Source: a virus. From it: 27,704 bases of DNA. A model generated the notes under the pieces. The model was not told the origin of the DNA and did no database searches. It saw only the letters and a list, made by a program, of their open reading frames with translations. Positions within the stretch are counted from its first letter, which is position 1. Every line of letters begins with the position of its first letter. A program made the position numbers and the translations under genes. This document shows, piece by piece, positions 13,049-20,758 of this stretch. Location: the IMG/VR virus record IMGVR_UViG_3300025815_002614, positions 1-27,704 of that record; one strand, written 5' to 3'.

Positions 13049-13717
13049 ATGAATTTTAAAATTGAAAGTGCAAGAAAACTTGATTTGCCAGACTTGACTG
13101 ATGCAATTGATCTTTATGAGAGAGAGGCTAGATTTTGTCAACCAACACCACACGATTCTCATTTAAGTGTTATTTTTAAACTGAGAGAAACATTTGGAGA
13201 AACATGTGATTATATGGAAATAGGATCTTTGTTTGGGTTTAGTATGGTTAATGCTACCAGAAGTAAAACAAAGGGAAAGTTTGTTGGAGTTGATTTATTT
13301 GAAAACACTGGAAAAATTTTTGTAAATGATTATAGACCAGACGTATCGGAAAGAGGACTTTCAAAGAAAAAAACAGAAACCCTAGTTAAAAAATGTAACA
13401 TTCACAATCATGAAGTAAAATTTATTTCTGGTAACTCTCAACATGATGATACCTATAAACGTGTTTTGGATGTATCAGAAGAGTTTGATGTGATGTTCAT
13501 TGACGGTGATCATTCTTTTCTGGGAACATTTAATGATTTTAAAAAATACTCACCACATCTAAGAAAAGGAGGATATTTATTATTTGATGATCAAGATTAT
13601 AATGAAATTAAAAGGGTAGTTGATATTATTAAAAATGATTATAAAGATGAATATCAGTGGATAGAATGGGATGGATATTCTCCAAAGTTTCCTGGATTCT
13701 TTTTAAAAAATGTTTGA
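13049..13717 (+). CDS. Class I SAM-dependent methyltransferase (Methyltransf_24-like)
   Basis: A 222-residue protein. MEIGSLFGFSMVNATR (about 56-71) is motif I, KFVGVDLFEN holds the acidic ribose-binding residue, and FDVMFIDGDHSFLGTFNDF (about 145-163) plus GGYLLFDDQDY are the usual metal and catalytic strand motifs of this family. The likely role is O-methylation of a glycan or sugar intermediate. It begins two bases after the NeuB-like stop and overlaps the SDR gene by eight bases. Confidence 0.85.
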   Translation: MNFKIESARKLDLPDLTDAIDLYEREARFCQPTPHDSHLSVIFKLRETFGETCDYMEIGSLFGFSMVNATRSKTKGKFVGVDLFENTGKIFVNDYRPDVSERGLSKKKTETLVKKCNIHNHEVKFISGNSQHDDTYKRVLDVSEEFDVMFIDGDHSFLGTFNDFKKYSPHLRKGGYLLFDDQDYNEIKRVVDIIKNDYKDEYQWIEWDGYSPKFPGFFLKNV

Positions 13718-14519
13718 TCTTTCCGATAAGGTTGTATTGGTAACTGGAGGTGCAGGTCTTCTGGGAAGAATGCACTCAGAGGCAATTGTTTCTAATGGTG
13801 GAAAAGTTATCATTGGTGATATCAATCTTGAATCTGCAGAAAGAATTTGTGAAGAAATCAATGAACTATATTCTCCTGTAGGACCAGGATTTTCATATGA
13901 TCCACCACTACAAAAAGCATTTTCAGTATACTTAAATGTTCTGGACAAAGATTCAATACAGAATGTTCTAGAGACGTATCCAGACATTAACGTTCTAATT
14001 AATAATGCTGCCATTGATCCTAAGGTTACTGATACAACAGGACCTTCAGGATCATTTGAATCTCTTTCTATGGAAGAATGGGATTTATCTGTTGATGTGA
14101 TGCTGAAGGGAACCTTTCTGTGTTCTCAAGTATTTTGTCCTCACTTTGAGAATAATGGTGGAGGAGTGGTCATTAACATCTCTTCCGATCTTGGAATTAT
14201 TTCACCAGATCAAAGGATATATGATGGATCAAAAAAACCAATTACATATTCTGCTGCAAAGCACGGTATCATAGGTATGACTAAGTATTTGGCAACCTAC
14301 TATGCTCAGTCAAATATTAGAGTTAATTCAATATCACCTGGTGGTGTATATGTCAACCAACCACAGGACTTTGTTGACAGGTTGACTAATTTGATTCCTA
14401 TGGGTAGAATGGCTAATAAAGATGAATATAAAGGATCTATTGTATTCCTTTGTTCGGATGCCAGCTCATACATGACTGGTCACAATTTAATCGTTGATGG
14501 AGGTAGGACTGTATGGTAG
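13710..14519 (+). CDS. Classical short-chain dehydrogenase/reductase
   Basis: A 269-residue classical SDR with all key motifs: TGGAGLLG (Gly-rich loop, 13-20), a GDINLE acidic end of strand 2 favouring NAD(H), NNAA in INVLINNAAID, a catalytic Ser in INISSDLG, YSAAKHG (Tyr and Lys), and NSISPGG. SDRs of this subtype, including PtmA-like proteins, are found in legionaminic and pseudaminic acid gene sets next to NeuB, a cytidylyltransferase and an aminotransferase. That matches this context, though the substrate is inferred. The 20-residue insertion around FSYDPPLQKAFSVYLNVLD is typical of this sugar-locus subtype. Confidence 0.9.
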   Translation: MFDLSDKVVLVTGGAGLLGRMHSEAIVSNGGKVIIGDINLESAERICEEINELYSPVGPGFSYDPPLQKAFSVYLNVLDKDSIQNVLETYPDINVLINNAAIDPKVTDTTGPSGSFESLSMEEWDLSVDVMLKGTFLCSQVFCPHFENNGGGVVINISSDLGIISPDQRIYDGSKKPITYSAAKHGIIGMTKYLATYYAQSNIRVNSISPGGVYVNQPQDFVDRLTNLIPMGRMANKDEYKGSIVFLCSDASSYMTGHNLIVDGGRTVW

Positions 14520-14530
14520 GTAATTTTTAA

Positions 14531-15103
14531 ATGTTGATAACATCATGCATGAGAAGTGCTAGTTCAAGTATGCACTTATTTTTAAAAGACTTTTTAAATT
14601 TGGATAAGGTAGTTTATCCAAGGTATACAACAAGAGATTGGAGAAATGGTGAAGGATTGAAAGATTATATGTGTTATCCTAGTAGCACAGCTTTTGAAAT
14701 AGAGAAAGAAATTTTAACGGACTGGATAACAAACAGGAAAACTATAATACAGGAGCACCTCCTTCCTATTCAGCACCATAGGGATGTTATAATGAATATA
14801 CCCAAAGACAGAAGAAAAGTTGTTGTAATGAAAAGAAATGCCGAAGATTCTTTTTCATCTCAACTTCGTAGACGTGGAGAATGTCCTTATTTATCAAAAA
14901 CAACCAATAAAAATCAATGTTTAGAATCATTTAAAAAATTTAGAAATGATATTGATTTATTTTTTCCAGAACATGATGGATTTCTTCATATTGAATTTTC
15001 TGATGTCATATCCAATCCAGATAAAGAAATTAAAAAAATATTAAATTACTGGGAATATCCATACGATTCTAATAATACTTTTAAACTGCCACATTTAAAA
15101 TGA
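14531..15103 (+). CDS. Sulfotransferase-like protein
   Basis: A 190-residue protein. ITSCMRSASSSMHLFL (3-18) resembles the PAPS 5'-phosphosulfate loop (PRSGST-like, here MRSASSS), and VVVMKRNAEDSFSSQLRR (about 97-114) resembles the 3'-phosphate motif with Arg and Ser. A C-terminal EFSDVISNPDKEIKKIL is the helix often seen after the catalytic core. It would sulfate a sugar hydroxyl, but it is shorter than most sulfotransferases and lacks an obvious catalytic His/Glu pair that I can place, so substrate and activity are uncertain. It is strongly AT-rich and overlaps the next gene by ATGA. Confidence 0.7.
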   Translation: MLITSCMRSASSSMHLFLKDFLNLDKVVYPRYTTRDWRNGEGLKDYMCYPSSTAFEIEKEILTDWITNRKTIIQEHLLPIQHHRDVIMNIPKDRRKVVVMKRNAEDSFSSQLRRRGECPYLSKTTNKNQCLESFKKFRNDIDLFFPEHDGFLHIEFSDVISNPDKEIKKILNYWEYPYDSNNTFKLPHLK

Positions 15104-15888
15104 CTTTGATTCCTAATTTAGTTTTTCATCACCACACATCTTTAGGTGATCACTATATTTGTAATGGTATAGCGCATAATTATGCAAAGCAATGTGAGAC
15201 TCTGCATATACCTTGTTCTGAGAGTAACTATGAAACTGTAAACTCTTTGTATTCGGATTTTGATAATATTGTTGTTCATCCAATGAAATTTCAATCTCCT
15301 ATCAGCAAACATGAGGTTGATGCACTAGCAGCAAAAGAGGGATGGGTAGTAACCCGAATTGGATTTGAGAAAGTTTACTATCGTAGATTTCATAGACACA
15401 ATTCTCCTGGTATAGAAGGAATACCTGTAAATTTTGATAGACAATTTTATGAAGAGGCAGATCTTCTTTATCGAAAAAGGTATGAAGATTTTCATTTACC
15501 TAAAGAGATTCCTGGTGTTGATGAGGTATATGATAAATTAGTTGGGGATGTGGATGAGTATATTGTTTTACATAAAAACTCTAGTATCAGAGATGATTAT
15601 CCTGTAGAACTTTGGTCTTGGAGACAAGCGAAGTTCAATAAGAATATTAAGGTCATAGAAATTCGAAAAGGTCAGACTTCCAACATGCTTTCTTATATGA
15701 AAGTTATTGAAAATGCAAAAGAGATTCACTGTGTTGATAGTTCGTTTTTTTGTTTAGTTGACAGTGTATCTCCCAACCTTAAAGGTGAATTGTTCTATCA
15801 TGATATGCGTGTAAACAATCACGTCCAAGTTCATTGTAATTTTTCTATTCCGAAGTGGAATGTTATGAGTTATGATTTTGTAATCTAA
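15100..15888 (+). CDS. GT-B/heptosyltransferase-like glycosyltransferase
   Basis: A 262-residue protein. The opening NLVFHHHTSLGDHYICNGI matches the G-x-GDhI-x-N N-terminal loop of heptosyltransferase-like (GT9-fold) proteins in surface-glycan clusters. Later, YIVLHKNSSIRDDYP and IHCVDSSFFCLVDSV correspond to the C-terminal domain strands where the donor binds. The directly downstream genes are HldE-like heptose activation enzymes, so a heptose donor is an attractive but inferred choice. Confidence 0.68.
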   Translation: MTLIPNLVFHHHTSLGDHYICNGIAHNYAKQCETLHIPCSESNYETVNSLYSDFDNIVVHPMKFQSPISKHEVDALAAKEGWVVTRIGFEKVYYRRFHRHNSPGIEGIPVNFDRQFYEEADLLYRKRYEDFHLPKEIPGVDEVYDKLVGDVDEYIVLHKNSSIRDDYPVELWSWRQAKFNKNIKVIEIRKGQTSNMLSYMKVIENAKEIHCVDSSFFCLVDSVSPNLKGELFYHDMRVNNHVQVHCNFSIPKWNVMSYDFVI

Positions 15889-15889
15889 A

Positions 15890-16288
15890 ATGAAGATATC
15901 ATTTGTTAATGGATGTTTTGATGTGCTCCATCCAGGGCACATCGAACTCCTGAAGTATGCCAGGTCTCTTGGTGACTATCTCATCGTTGCTATCGATTCC
16001 GACAGGAAGGTGGCAGAGATGAAGGGTCCCGAGAGACCTATTTTTTCGCAGCATGATCGATCTATAATGCTAGCCGCGATAAGGCACGTGGATGTAGTTC
16101 ATGTATTTGACACCAAAGAAGAGTTGGAGGATTTGCTTGAATCCATCTCTCCTGATATAATGGTTGTAGGTTCTGACTGGAAAGGAAAAGAAGTAGTAGG
16201 TTCACAGTATGCCAAATCAGTTCGGTTTTTCGATAGACTCGGAGATTACTCCACCACAAAAACAATTCAAGGTTCTTCTTATCGGTGA
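15890..16288 (+). CDS. rfaE2: HldE C-domain-like sugar-phosphate nucleotidyltransferase
   Basis: A 132-residue nucleotidyltransferase of normal length for a stand-alone RfaE2 domain. FVNGCFDVLHPGHIELL carries the HxGH signature (H14-P-G-H17). Then come DYLIVAIDSD, KGPERPIFSQHDR (usual KGP.RP......R), DIMVVGSDW and a terminal GDYSTTKTI in place of the family ISTT region. It would transfer a nucleotide to heptose 1-phosphate or a related sugar phosphate. Its last 80 bases also encode the start of the PfkB-type kinase in another frame. The order is nucleotidyltransferase then kinase, the reverse of the fused E. coli HldE. Confidence 0.87.
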   Translation: MKISFVNGCFDVLHPGHIELLKYARSLGDYLIVAIDSDRKVAEMKGPERPIFSQHDRSIMLAAIRHVDVVHVFDTKEELEDLLESISPDIMVVGSDWKGKEVVGSQYAKSVRFFDRLGDYSTTKTIQGSSYR

Positions 16289-17000
16289 TACTTGCATTGA
16301 TGAATATATCTACGGAATGTGTGAACGTCTTAATCCAGAGGCACCTGTTCCTATTCTCAAGTATAGTAAAACTGAGAGAAAAAGCGGAATGGCATGGAAT
16401 GTTAAAAACAATCTTCAATCATTTGATGTAGATGTTTGTATTCTTACTCATAAAGAAAACATTATAAAAAGTAGATATATTGATAAGAGGTATAATCAAC
16501 AAATTCTGAGAGTTGATTGTGAGAATTATGTAAAACCAATGGACTATGAAATTTCATATGAAGGATATGATGCTGTAGTTATATCAGATTATGATAAAGG
16601 TTTTCTAACATCTCAAAAGATCACTGAAATAGTTACAAATGCAAAAATTCCTGTATTCATTGATAGCAAAAAAACATCTCTTCCAAAGTCAAATTGTTTT
16701 ATTAAAATCAACGACTCCGAATTAAAACTATTGAATGGTTCTTATGATAATATCATTGTCACCAGAGGATCTAATGGTGCCGACTATCAGGGTAAAAACT
16801 ATTCTGGATTTGATGTTGGTGTTTTTGATGTTTGTGGTGCTGGTGATACGTTTTTATCTGCACTTGTTTACTTTTATTTGAAGTATGGTAGAATAGAGAG
16901 AGCAATACCTTATGCAAATAAAGCAGCATCAATTGCTGTTTCTAACTTTGGAACATATGTTCTAACTGAAAAAGATATTAAAGAAATTAATGACATCTAA
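16209..17000 (+). CDS. rfaE1: HldE N-domain-like PfkB sugar kinase
   Basis: A 263-residue ribokinase-fold protein. VLLIGDTCIDEYIYG then RLNPEAPVPIL is the substrate-side signature of heptose 7-phosphate kinases (GD.MLDRY..G....ISPEAPVPV). VVISDYDKGFLT matches their SDYGKG, and FDVCGAGDTFLSAL contains the catalytic Asp213 in GAGD. ATG 16209 is the only usable start: no ATG, GTG or TTG lies in frame between it and the first core strand, so the 80-base overlap with the nucleotidyltransferase gene seems genuine. It is shorter than the approximately 315-residue HldE kinase domain, with losses mainly in the lid region. The GGAANVA motif is changed to SGMAWNV. Confidence 0.83.
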   Translation: MPNQFGFSIDSEITPPQKQFKVLLIGDTCIDEYIYGMCERLNPEAPVPILKYSKTERKSGMAWNVKNNLQSFDVDVCILTHKENIIKSRYIDKRYNQQILRVDCENYVKPMDYEISYEGYDAVVISDYDKGFLTSQKITEIVTNAKIPVFIDSKKTSLPKSNCFIKINDSELKLLNGSYDNIIVTRGSNGADYQGKNYSGFDVGVFDVCGAGDTFLSALVYFYLKYGRIERAIPYANKAASIAVSNFGTYVLTEKDIKEINDI

Positions 17001-17805
17001 ACTTACAATTTACAAACCAGAGTATCCTGGTTATGCCGAAAATCCTACTTATGAAAATAACTGTAGGGAGATGATGGGTATCTGGAGAGAGAATGGTTGG
17101 GTAGATTTTTCTTTTATTTCTGGTGATTATCTCTGGGCAGATAAAGAACAAACATTTCTTCTATGGGATAGGGCACGGATTGATGATCGACATGTTCCAC
17201 CTTTTGTAACTGGATTATTTGCTAATACTGTTCCAGAGCATCCTCAGATACATGCATGGACATTCTTTTCTAGACATCCACGAAAAGTATGTGAACAAAT
17301 TGATAAAGGTGTTAAATCTTATGATGATAGACCAATCAAGTCTATCTTCATGGGAAAAGTTGAAAATCAAATTCAAGCAAATGGAAGACTCAATTATGAT
17401 TGGTCTCAAGGGATAGAAGAGTTTGTTATGCCTCTTCAAGGTGGTGGACCAAATGCTTACCCCTATACTCAGGAAGAGTATCAGGAAAGGTTGGCATCTT
17501 CAAAATTTGGATTGCTATTACCTGGATATGGTCCCAAGTGTAATAGAGATATTGAATGTATGGCTCATGGCACAGTTCCAATTGTTGTGGATGGTTGTGA
17601 TGTTAAGAATTATCACGAACCTTGGATTGAGGGAGTTCATTATGTTAAAGTGAAAACACCGCAAGAAGTGAAAGAAAAATTAAATTCAATATCTAAGAAT
17701 GAATGGGAGTACATGCATAATGCATGTAGGAGTTGGTATGAAAGAAATGCCTCTCCTCTTGGGTCATTCAAACTTACTGAAATGTTAATTGAAAAATGGA
17801 GATGA
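16990..17805 (+). CDS. Exostosin-like glycosyltransferase
   Basis: A 271-residue protein. The C-terminal half has YQERLASSKFGLLLPGYGPK (about 159-178) and then CNRDIECMAHGTVPIVVDG, the donor-binding pattern of exostosin/GT47-like and related GT-B enzymes (F.L.P.G....R..E.m..G.iPVi). The N-terminal half carries a W-rich acceptor region with SIFMGKVEN as the first strand of the second domain. The linkage made is unknown. It overlaps the kinase gene by 11 bases. Confidence 0.78.
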   Translation: MTSKLTIYKPEYPGYAENPTYENNCREMMGIWRENGWVDFSFISGDYLWADKEQTFLLWDRARIDDRHVPPFVTGLFANTVPEHPQIHAWTFFSRHPRKVCEQIDKGVKSYDDRPIKSIFMGKVENQIQANGRLNYDWSQGIEEFVMPLQGGGPNAYPYTQEEYQERLASSKFGLLLPGYGPKCNRDIECMAHGTVPIVVDGCDVKNYHEPWIEGVHYVKVKTPQEVKEKLNSISKNEWEYMHNACRSWYERNASPLGSFKLTEMLIEKWR

Positions 17806-17809
17806 TGTT

Positions 17810-18544
17810 ATGAATTTAATGTGTATGGGTAGTGAATATGGTCGGTGGTGTTTTGTTGATCATCAAGACTTGTATAATTCTATCGTTATCAGTGGCGGAG
17901 TTGGGGAAGATATTTCTTTTGATGTAGATTTTGCATCAGAATATAACGCAAAGATTTTTTTGTATGATCCAACACCAAGAGCAATCAAGCATTTCGAAAT
18001 GGTGTCTGAAAACTTTGGTAATGCTTCTACTATTGATTATGTTCCTGGTGGAGATCAACCAGTTGAAACTTATGATCTATCAAATCTAACATCTGATAAT
18101 TTTACCTATGTTCCATATGCTCTATGGAGTGAGGAGACAACAGTTAAGTTCTTCAAACCACTGAAAGACGAATGGGTCAGTCATTCAATCTCTAATATCA
18201 ATCGGGGATACGATCAAAATTCTAAAGAGTATATTGAAGTTGAAACTATAAAACTTTCTGATCAAATCGAAAAAATGGATAAACTTCCATCTCTGCTTAA
18301 ACTTGATATTGAAGGTGCAGTTCTTGAAGTACTGAAAGATCTATTTGAAAATAATATTTTTATCAACCAACTCTGTGTAGAATTTGAGGAAGTTCAAAAT
18401 CCAAACAAGATAAACAACTCTAGAGTAATTGAAGTTGAAAAATTATTAAAAGATAATAATTATACCTGTGTCCATGCTGATGGATGGAATGAATGTAATA
18501 GATTATACCTTAAAAATGATTTCTTGAATTCTATTTTATTATGA
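17810..18544 (+). CDS. FkbM-family methyltransferase-like protein
   Basis: A 244-residue protein. VISGGVGEDISFDVDFASEY (about 30-49) replaces the usual VDVGAN.G motif I, and KIFLYDPTPRAIKHF is the motif II strand typical of FkbM proteins (v.afEP.p.a...). LSDQIEKMDKLPSLLKLDIE, with KLDIEGAVLEVLKDL, is the highly characteristic FkbM segment (lKiDvEG.E..vl). The likely role is sugar O-methylation. ATG 17810 is preferred over the in-frame TTG at 17789, which lies inside the preceding gene. Its stop overlaps the next ATG. Confidence 0.85.
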   Translation: MNLMCMGSEYGRWCFVDHQDLYNSIVISGGVGEDISFDVDFASEYNAKIFLYDPTPRAIKHFEMVSENFGNASTIDYVPGGDQPVETYDLSNLTSDNFTYVPYALWSEETTVKFFKPLKDEWVSHSISNINRGYDQNSKEYIEVETIKLSDQIEKMDKLPSLLKLDIEGAVLEVLKDLFENNIFINQLCVEFEEVQNPNKINNSRVIEVEKLLKDNNYTCVHADGWNECNRLYLKNDFLNSILL

Positions 18545-18861
18545 AAAGATATTGCTTTGACATTGACGGAACTATTTGCAATAATACTTGGGGTAAGTAT
18601 GAGGAAGCACTTCCATATCAAGATAGAATCGAATCTATTAATCGATTATATGATTCTGGAAATCATATCACATATTTTACTGCAAGAGGTATGGGTACTT
18701 GTGATGGAGATGTTCTGAGGGCATATGCAAAATTATACAATTTTACATATGAACAGTTATCTGAGTGGGGATGTAAGTTTCATGAACTGCGACTTGGAAA
18801 ACCAAATGCAGATTACTACATAGATGATAAAGGAATAGCAGATGGAAACTTCTTTGGATAA
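18541..18861 (+). CDS. Small HAD-superfamily phosphatase-like protein
   Basis: A 106-residue HAD-fold protein. FDIDGTICNN (6-15) is motif I with both Asp residues (D7 and D9), YFTARGMG is the Thr-containing motif II, a Lys is available in LRLGKPNADYY, and YIDDKGIADG is motif III with its Asp pair. This minimal, capless form occurs in polysaccharide loci and in phage genomes. It could remove phosphate from a heptose bisphosphate or a nonulosonate 9-phosphate, but no substrate determinants are visible. It overlaps both neighbours (ATGA upstream, 20 bases downstream). Confidence 0.82.
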   Translation: MKRYCFDIDGTICNNTWGKYEEALPYQDRIESINRLYDSGNHITYFTARGMGTCDGDVLRAYAKLYNFTYEQLSEWGCKFHELRLGKPNADYYIDDKGIADGNFFG

Positions 18862-19198
18862 CTTTGTCCCCAAAGGATGGGGATATGAAAAATGGATTGT
18901 CAATAATGAAGATTATTGTGGAAAGATACTCTTCTTTGTGAAAGGTATGAGATGTTCATGGCACTATCATAAAATTAAAAAAGAAACATTCTACATTCAT
19001 TCTGGATCCATAAGACTTTTATATTCTTTTGATAACTCTTTGGAATCTGCGGAAGAAATAATCCTCACAAAAGGTGATAAGTTTGATATTCCAGTAGGAC
19101 TTAGACATCAAATGATTGCTATAGAAGATACGGAGTTATTTGAATTTTCTACTCAGCACTTTGAGAAAGATTCTTATCGGATAGAAAAAGGTGATTGA
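18842..19198 (+). CDS. Cupin-fold protein (sugar isomerase-like)
   Basis: A 118-residue single-domain cupin. GWGYEKWIVNNEDYCGKILF is a common lead-in of cupins related to mannose-6-phosphate isomerase type II tails. CSWHYHKIKKETFYIHSG (His41, His43, Glu48) is cupin motif 1, and FDIPVGLRHQMIA supplies the His of motif 2. Such proteins bind a metal and can isomerise or epimerise sugars, or act as regulators. Here it lies between the HAD and glycosyltransferase genes, so a sugar-modifying role is likely. Confidence 0.82.
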   Translation: METSLDNFVPKGWGYEKWIVNNEDYCGKILFFVKGMRCSWHYHKIKKETFYIHSGSIRLLYSFDNSLESAEEIILTKGDKFDIPVGLRHQMIAIEDTELFEFSTQHFEKDSYRIEKGD

Positions 19199-19203
19199 TT
19201 TTG

Positions 19204-19959
19204 ATGTGTAAAAATCTTCTAGTTTATCCCTTATATAAAATTAATGGAAAAGAAACCGAATATCAGAAACACAAAAAGTTTGTAGATAAAAATATTGAGA
19301 TAGTTAAAAAGTTTGATTGTGTTGATGATATAATAGTTCTCGGAAAAGAAGTAGGATCCTGGTCTGAGATGATCAGTGATATTTTGTTTTCCATAAAAAA
19401 ATTAGTATCTGATGGATCAAATGTTTTGTTCTCTGAAGCAGACACTATTTTTACCAAAAAGTTTTCTGAGATATATTCTTTAGAAAAATTTATGATGTTC
19501 TCCAAGTGCGAAGAACATTCTAATATAGATTCATCCCTAACAAAAGAATTTTATTTTAATGGTGGATTTATATATTATCCTCATAATATGAACAGTGAAC
19601 TTTGGAAACATGTTGAGGATATTGATAAGTATGATTCTATAAAAATGACTGGAAATTTATACGAAGTCATTATGAATAGAATGTATTATTCTCAGTTTCC
19701 TAGTATGGATCATGGTTTGGAATACTTGGAGAATCTTAATATATCCAAATACAATTGGTGTATAAGGTCTCCAGCAGACTTTAAAAATTTGAGTCATATA
19801 CATTTTTTAAATATGTCTCATTATACATCAGATGAAAGTAAATTTTTTGGGTTCTGGTATGAGGATTTTTTTGATAGAATATATAAGTTGGTTATTAATG
19901 ATTGTCTATCTGACTCCATAATAATTGAGTTGCAAAATTATTACGATCTGAAAGTATGA
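19204..19959 (+). CDS. GT-A-like glycosyltransferase, divergent
   Basis: A 251-residue AT-rich gene. The protein opens NLLVYPLYKINGKETEYQKH and has VLFSEADTIFTKKFSEIY (about 78-95), where E-A-D follows a hydrophobic strand like the DxD metal site of GT-A folds. FYFNGGFIYYPHNMNSELW then matches the 'N-G-G' acceptor-site segment of GT8-like enzymes. Donor and acceptor are unknown. ATG 19204 is chosen over the TTG at 19195, which lies inside the preceding gene. The gene overlaps the next one by ATGA. Confidence 0.68.
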   Translation: MCKNLLVYPLYKINGKETEYQKHKKFVDKNIEIVKKFDCVDDIIVLGKEVGSWSEMISDILFSIKKLVSDGSNVLFSEADTIFTKKFSEIYSLEKFMMFSKCEEHSNIDSSLTKEFYFNGGFIYYPHNMNSELWKHVEDIDKYDSIKMTGNLYEVIMNRMYYSQFPSMDHGLEYLENLNISKYNWCIRSPADFKNLSHIHFLNMSHYTSDESKFFGFWYEDFFDRIYKLVINDCLSDSIIIELQNYYDLKV

Positions 19960-20660
19960 ACCTTATTATAGAATACTTTAACTCTCTCAATCATATGAGG
20001 AATGGAGAGTTTCTCTATTGTCTTCATCAAAATCTTGGAAATGATTTGATTGATAGTGTGTATCTTTTTATGGAAGAAGATGCAGAACTTTATTTTGATT
20101 CTCCTAAGATTAAGAAGGTAGTTAGAAATAAGAGACCAACTTATAAAGAAATTTTTGATTTCTGCAATGAGAATCTGAAAGACCAGATTTGTGTCGTTTC
20201 CAATGCCGATATCATCTTTGATGATACTCTGAGATACTTTAAGAGTATTAAGATGGAAAAGAACTTCTATGCACTGAGTCGCTGGGAGATTTCTACTGGT
20301 GATGGAAAGAACTGGGAGATTGAGCCTTTTGATAATGCTGCATCACAAGATTCTTGGATCTTTAAGACACCTATTCCAACTTCTGATGCAATGAATTATA
20401 CAATGGGAGTTCCTGGATGTGATAATAAGATTACCTATAACATGAGAGAACTGGGATATACCTGCAGAAATCCTGGAAAGAAAGTCATAACTATACACTT
20501 TCATCCAACTAACTTTAGAACATATAGTCCGAAAGATGATAGAGTTCCTGGACCATATCTTCTGGTTGCTCCATGTGACAACTTCAATGGAACACCAAGT
20601 TACATTGACATTGATGGGTTTGATGAATATGGGAGACCATTTAAAAGAGTGAAAGAGTAA
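19956..20660 (+). CDS. GT-A-like glycosyltransferase, last gene of the glycan island
   Basis: A 234-residue protein. ICVVSNADIIFDDTL (about 78-92) is a strand plus A-D-I metal-type turn as in GT-A sugar transferases, and FYALSRWEI and SQDSWIFKTPI follow, as in glycosyltransferase-like proteins of viral and bacterial glycan loci. GVPGCDNKITYNMRELGY supplies the late Asp-containing acceptor segment. The C-terminus is basic and Pro/Gly-rich. It resembles the preceding gene in overall layout but not closely in sequence. A terminator/promoter junction follows and closes the island. Confidence 0.72.
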   Translation: MNLIIEYFNSLNHMRNGEFLYCLHQNLGNDLIDSVYLFMEEDAELYFDSPKIKKVVRNKRPTYKEIFDFCNENLKDQICVVSNADIIFDDTLRYFKSIKMEKNFYALSRWEISTGDGKNWEIEPFDNAASQDSWIFKTPIPTSDAMNYTMGVPGCDNKITYNMRELGYTCRNPGKKVITIHFHPTNFRTYSPKDDRVPGPYLLVAPCDNFNGTPSYIDIDGFDEYGRPFKRVKE

Positions 20661-20693
20661 GCATTTATACTCATAAGGTGTGGAAACCGTAAC

Positions 20694-20714
20694 AAGAGGG
20701 GCTTGACGCCTCTT
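20694..20714 (+). terminator. Short hairpin ending the glycan island
   Basis: AAGAGG (20694-20699) pairs with CCTCTT (20709-20714) over a 9-base loop, followed by TATATTT rather than a clean T-run, so it is probably a weak terminator. The hairpin contains the -35 box of the hli promoter. Confidence 0.55.
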
Positions 20715-20731
20715 TATATTTGCTATATAAT
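20703..20731 (+). promoter_or_regulatory. Sigma70-type promoter of the hli-petF operon
   Basis: TTGACG at 20703-20708, a 17-base spacer, and TATAAT at 20726-20731. It lies 27 bases upstream of the hli ATG. Confidence 0.87.
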
Positions 20732-20758
20732 TGTGTAACAATTCTTAACGAATGTACA

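Noticed and set aside
18541-18861. GmhB heptose-bisphosphate phosphatase assignment for the HAD protein
   Set aside because: GmhB is about 190 residues with a zinc-binding Cys loop that is absent here. Only the general HAD fold can be supported.
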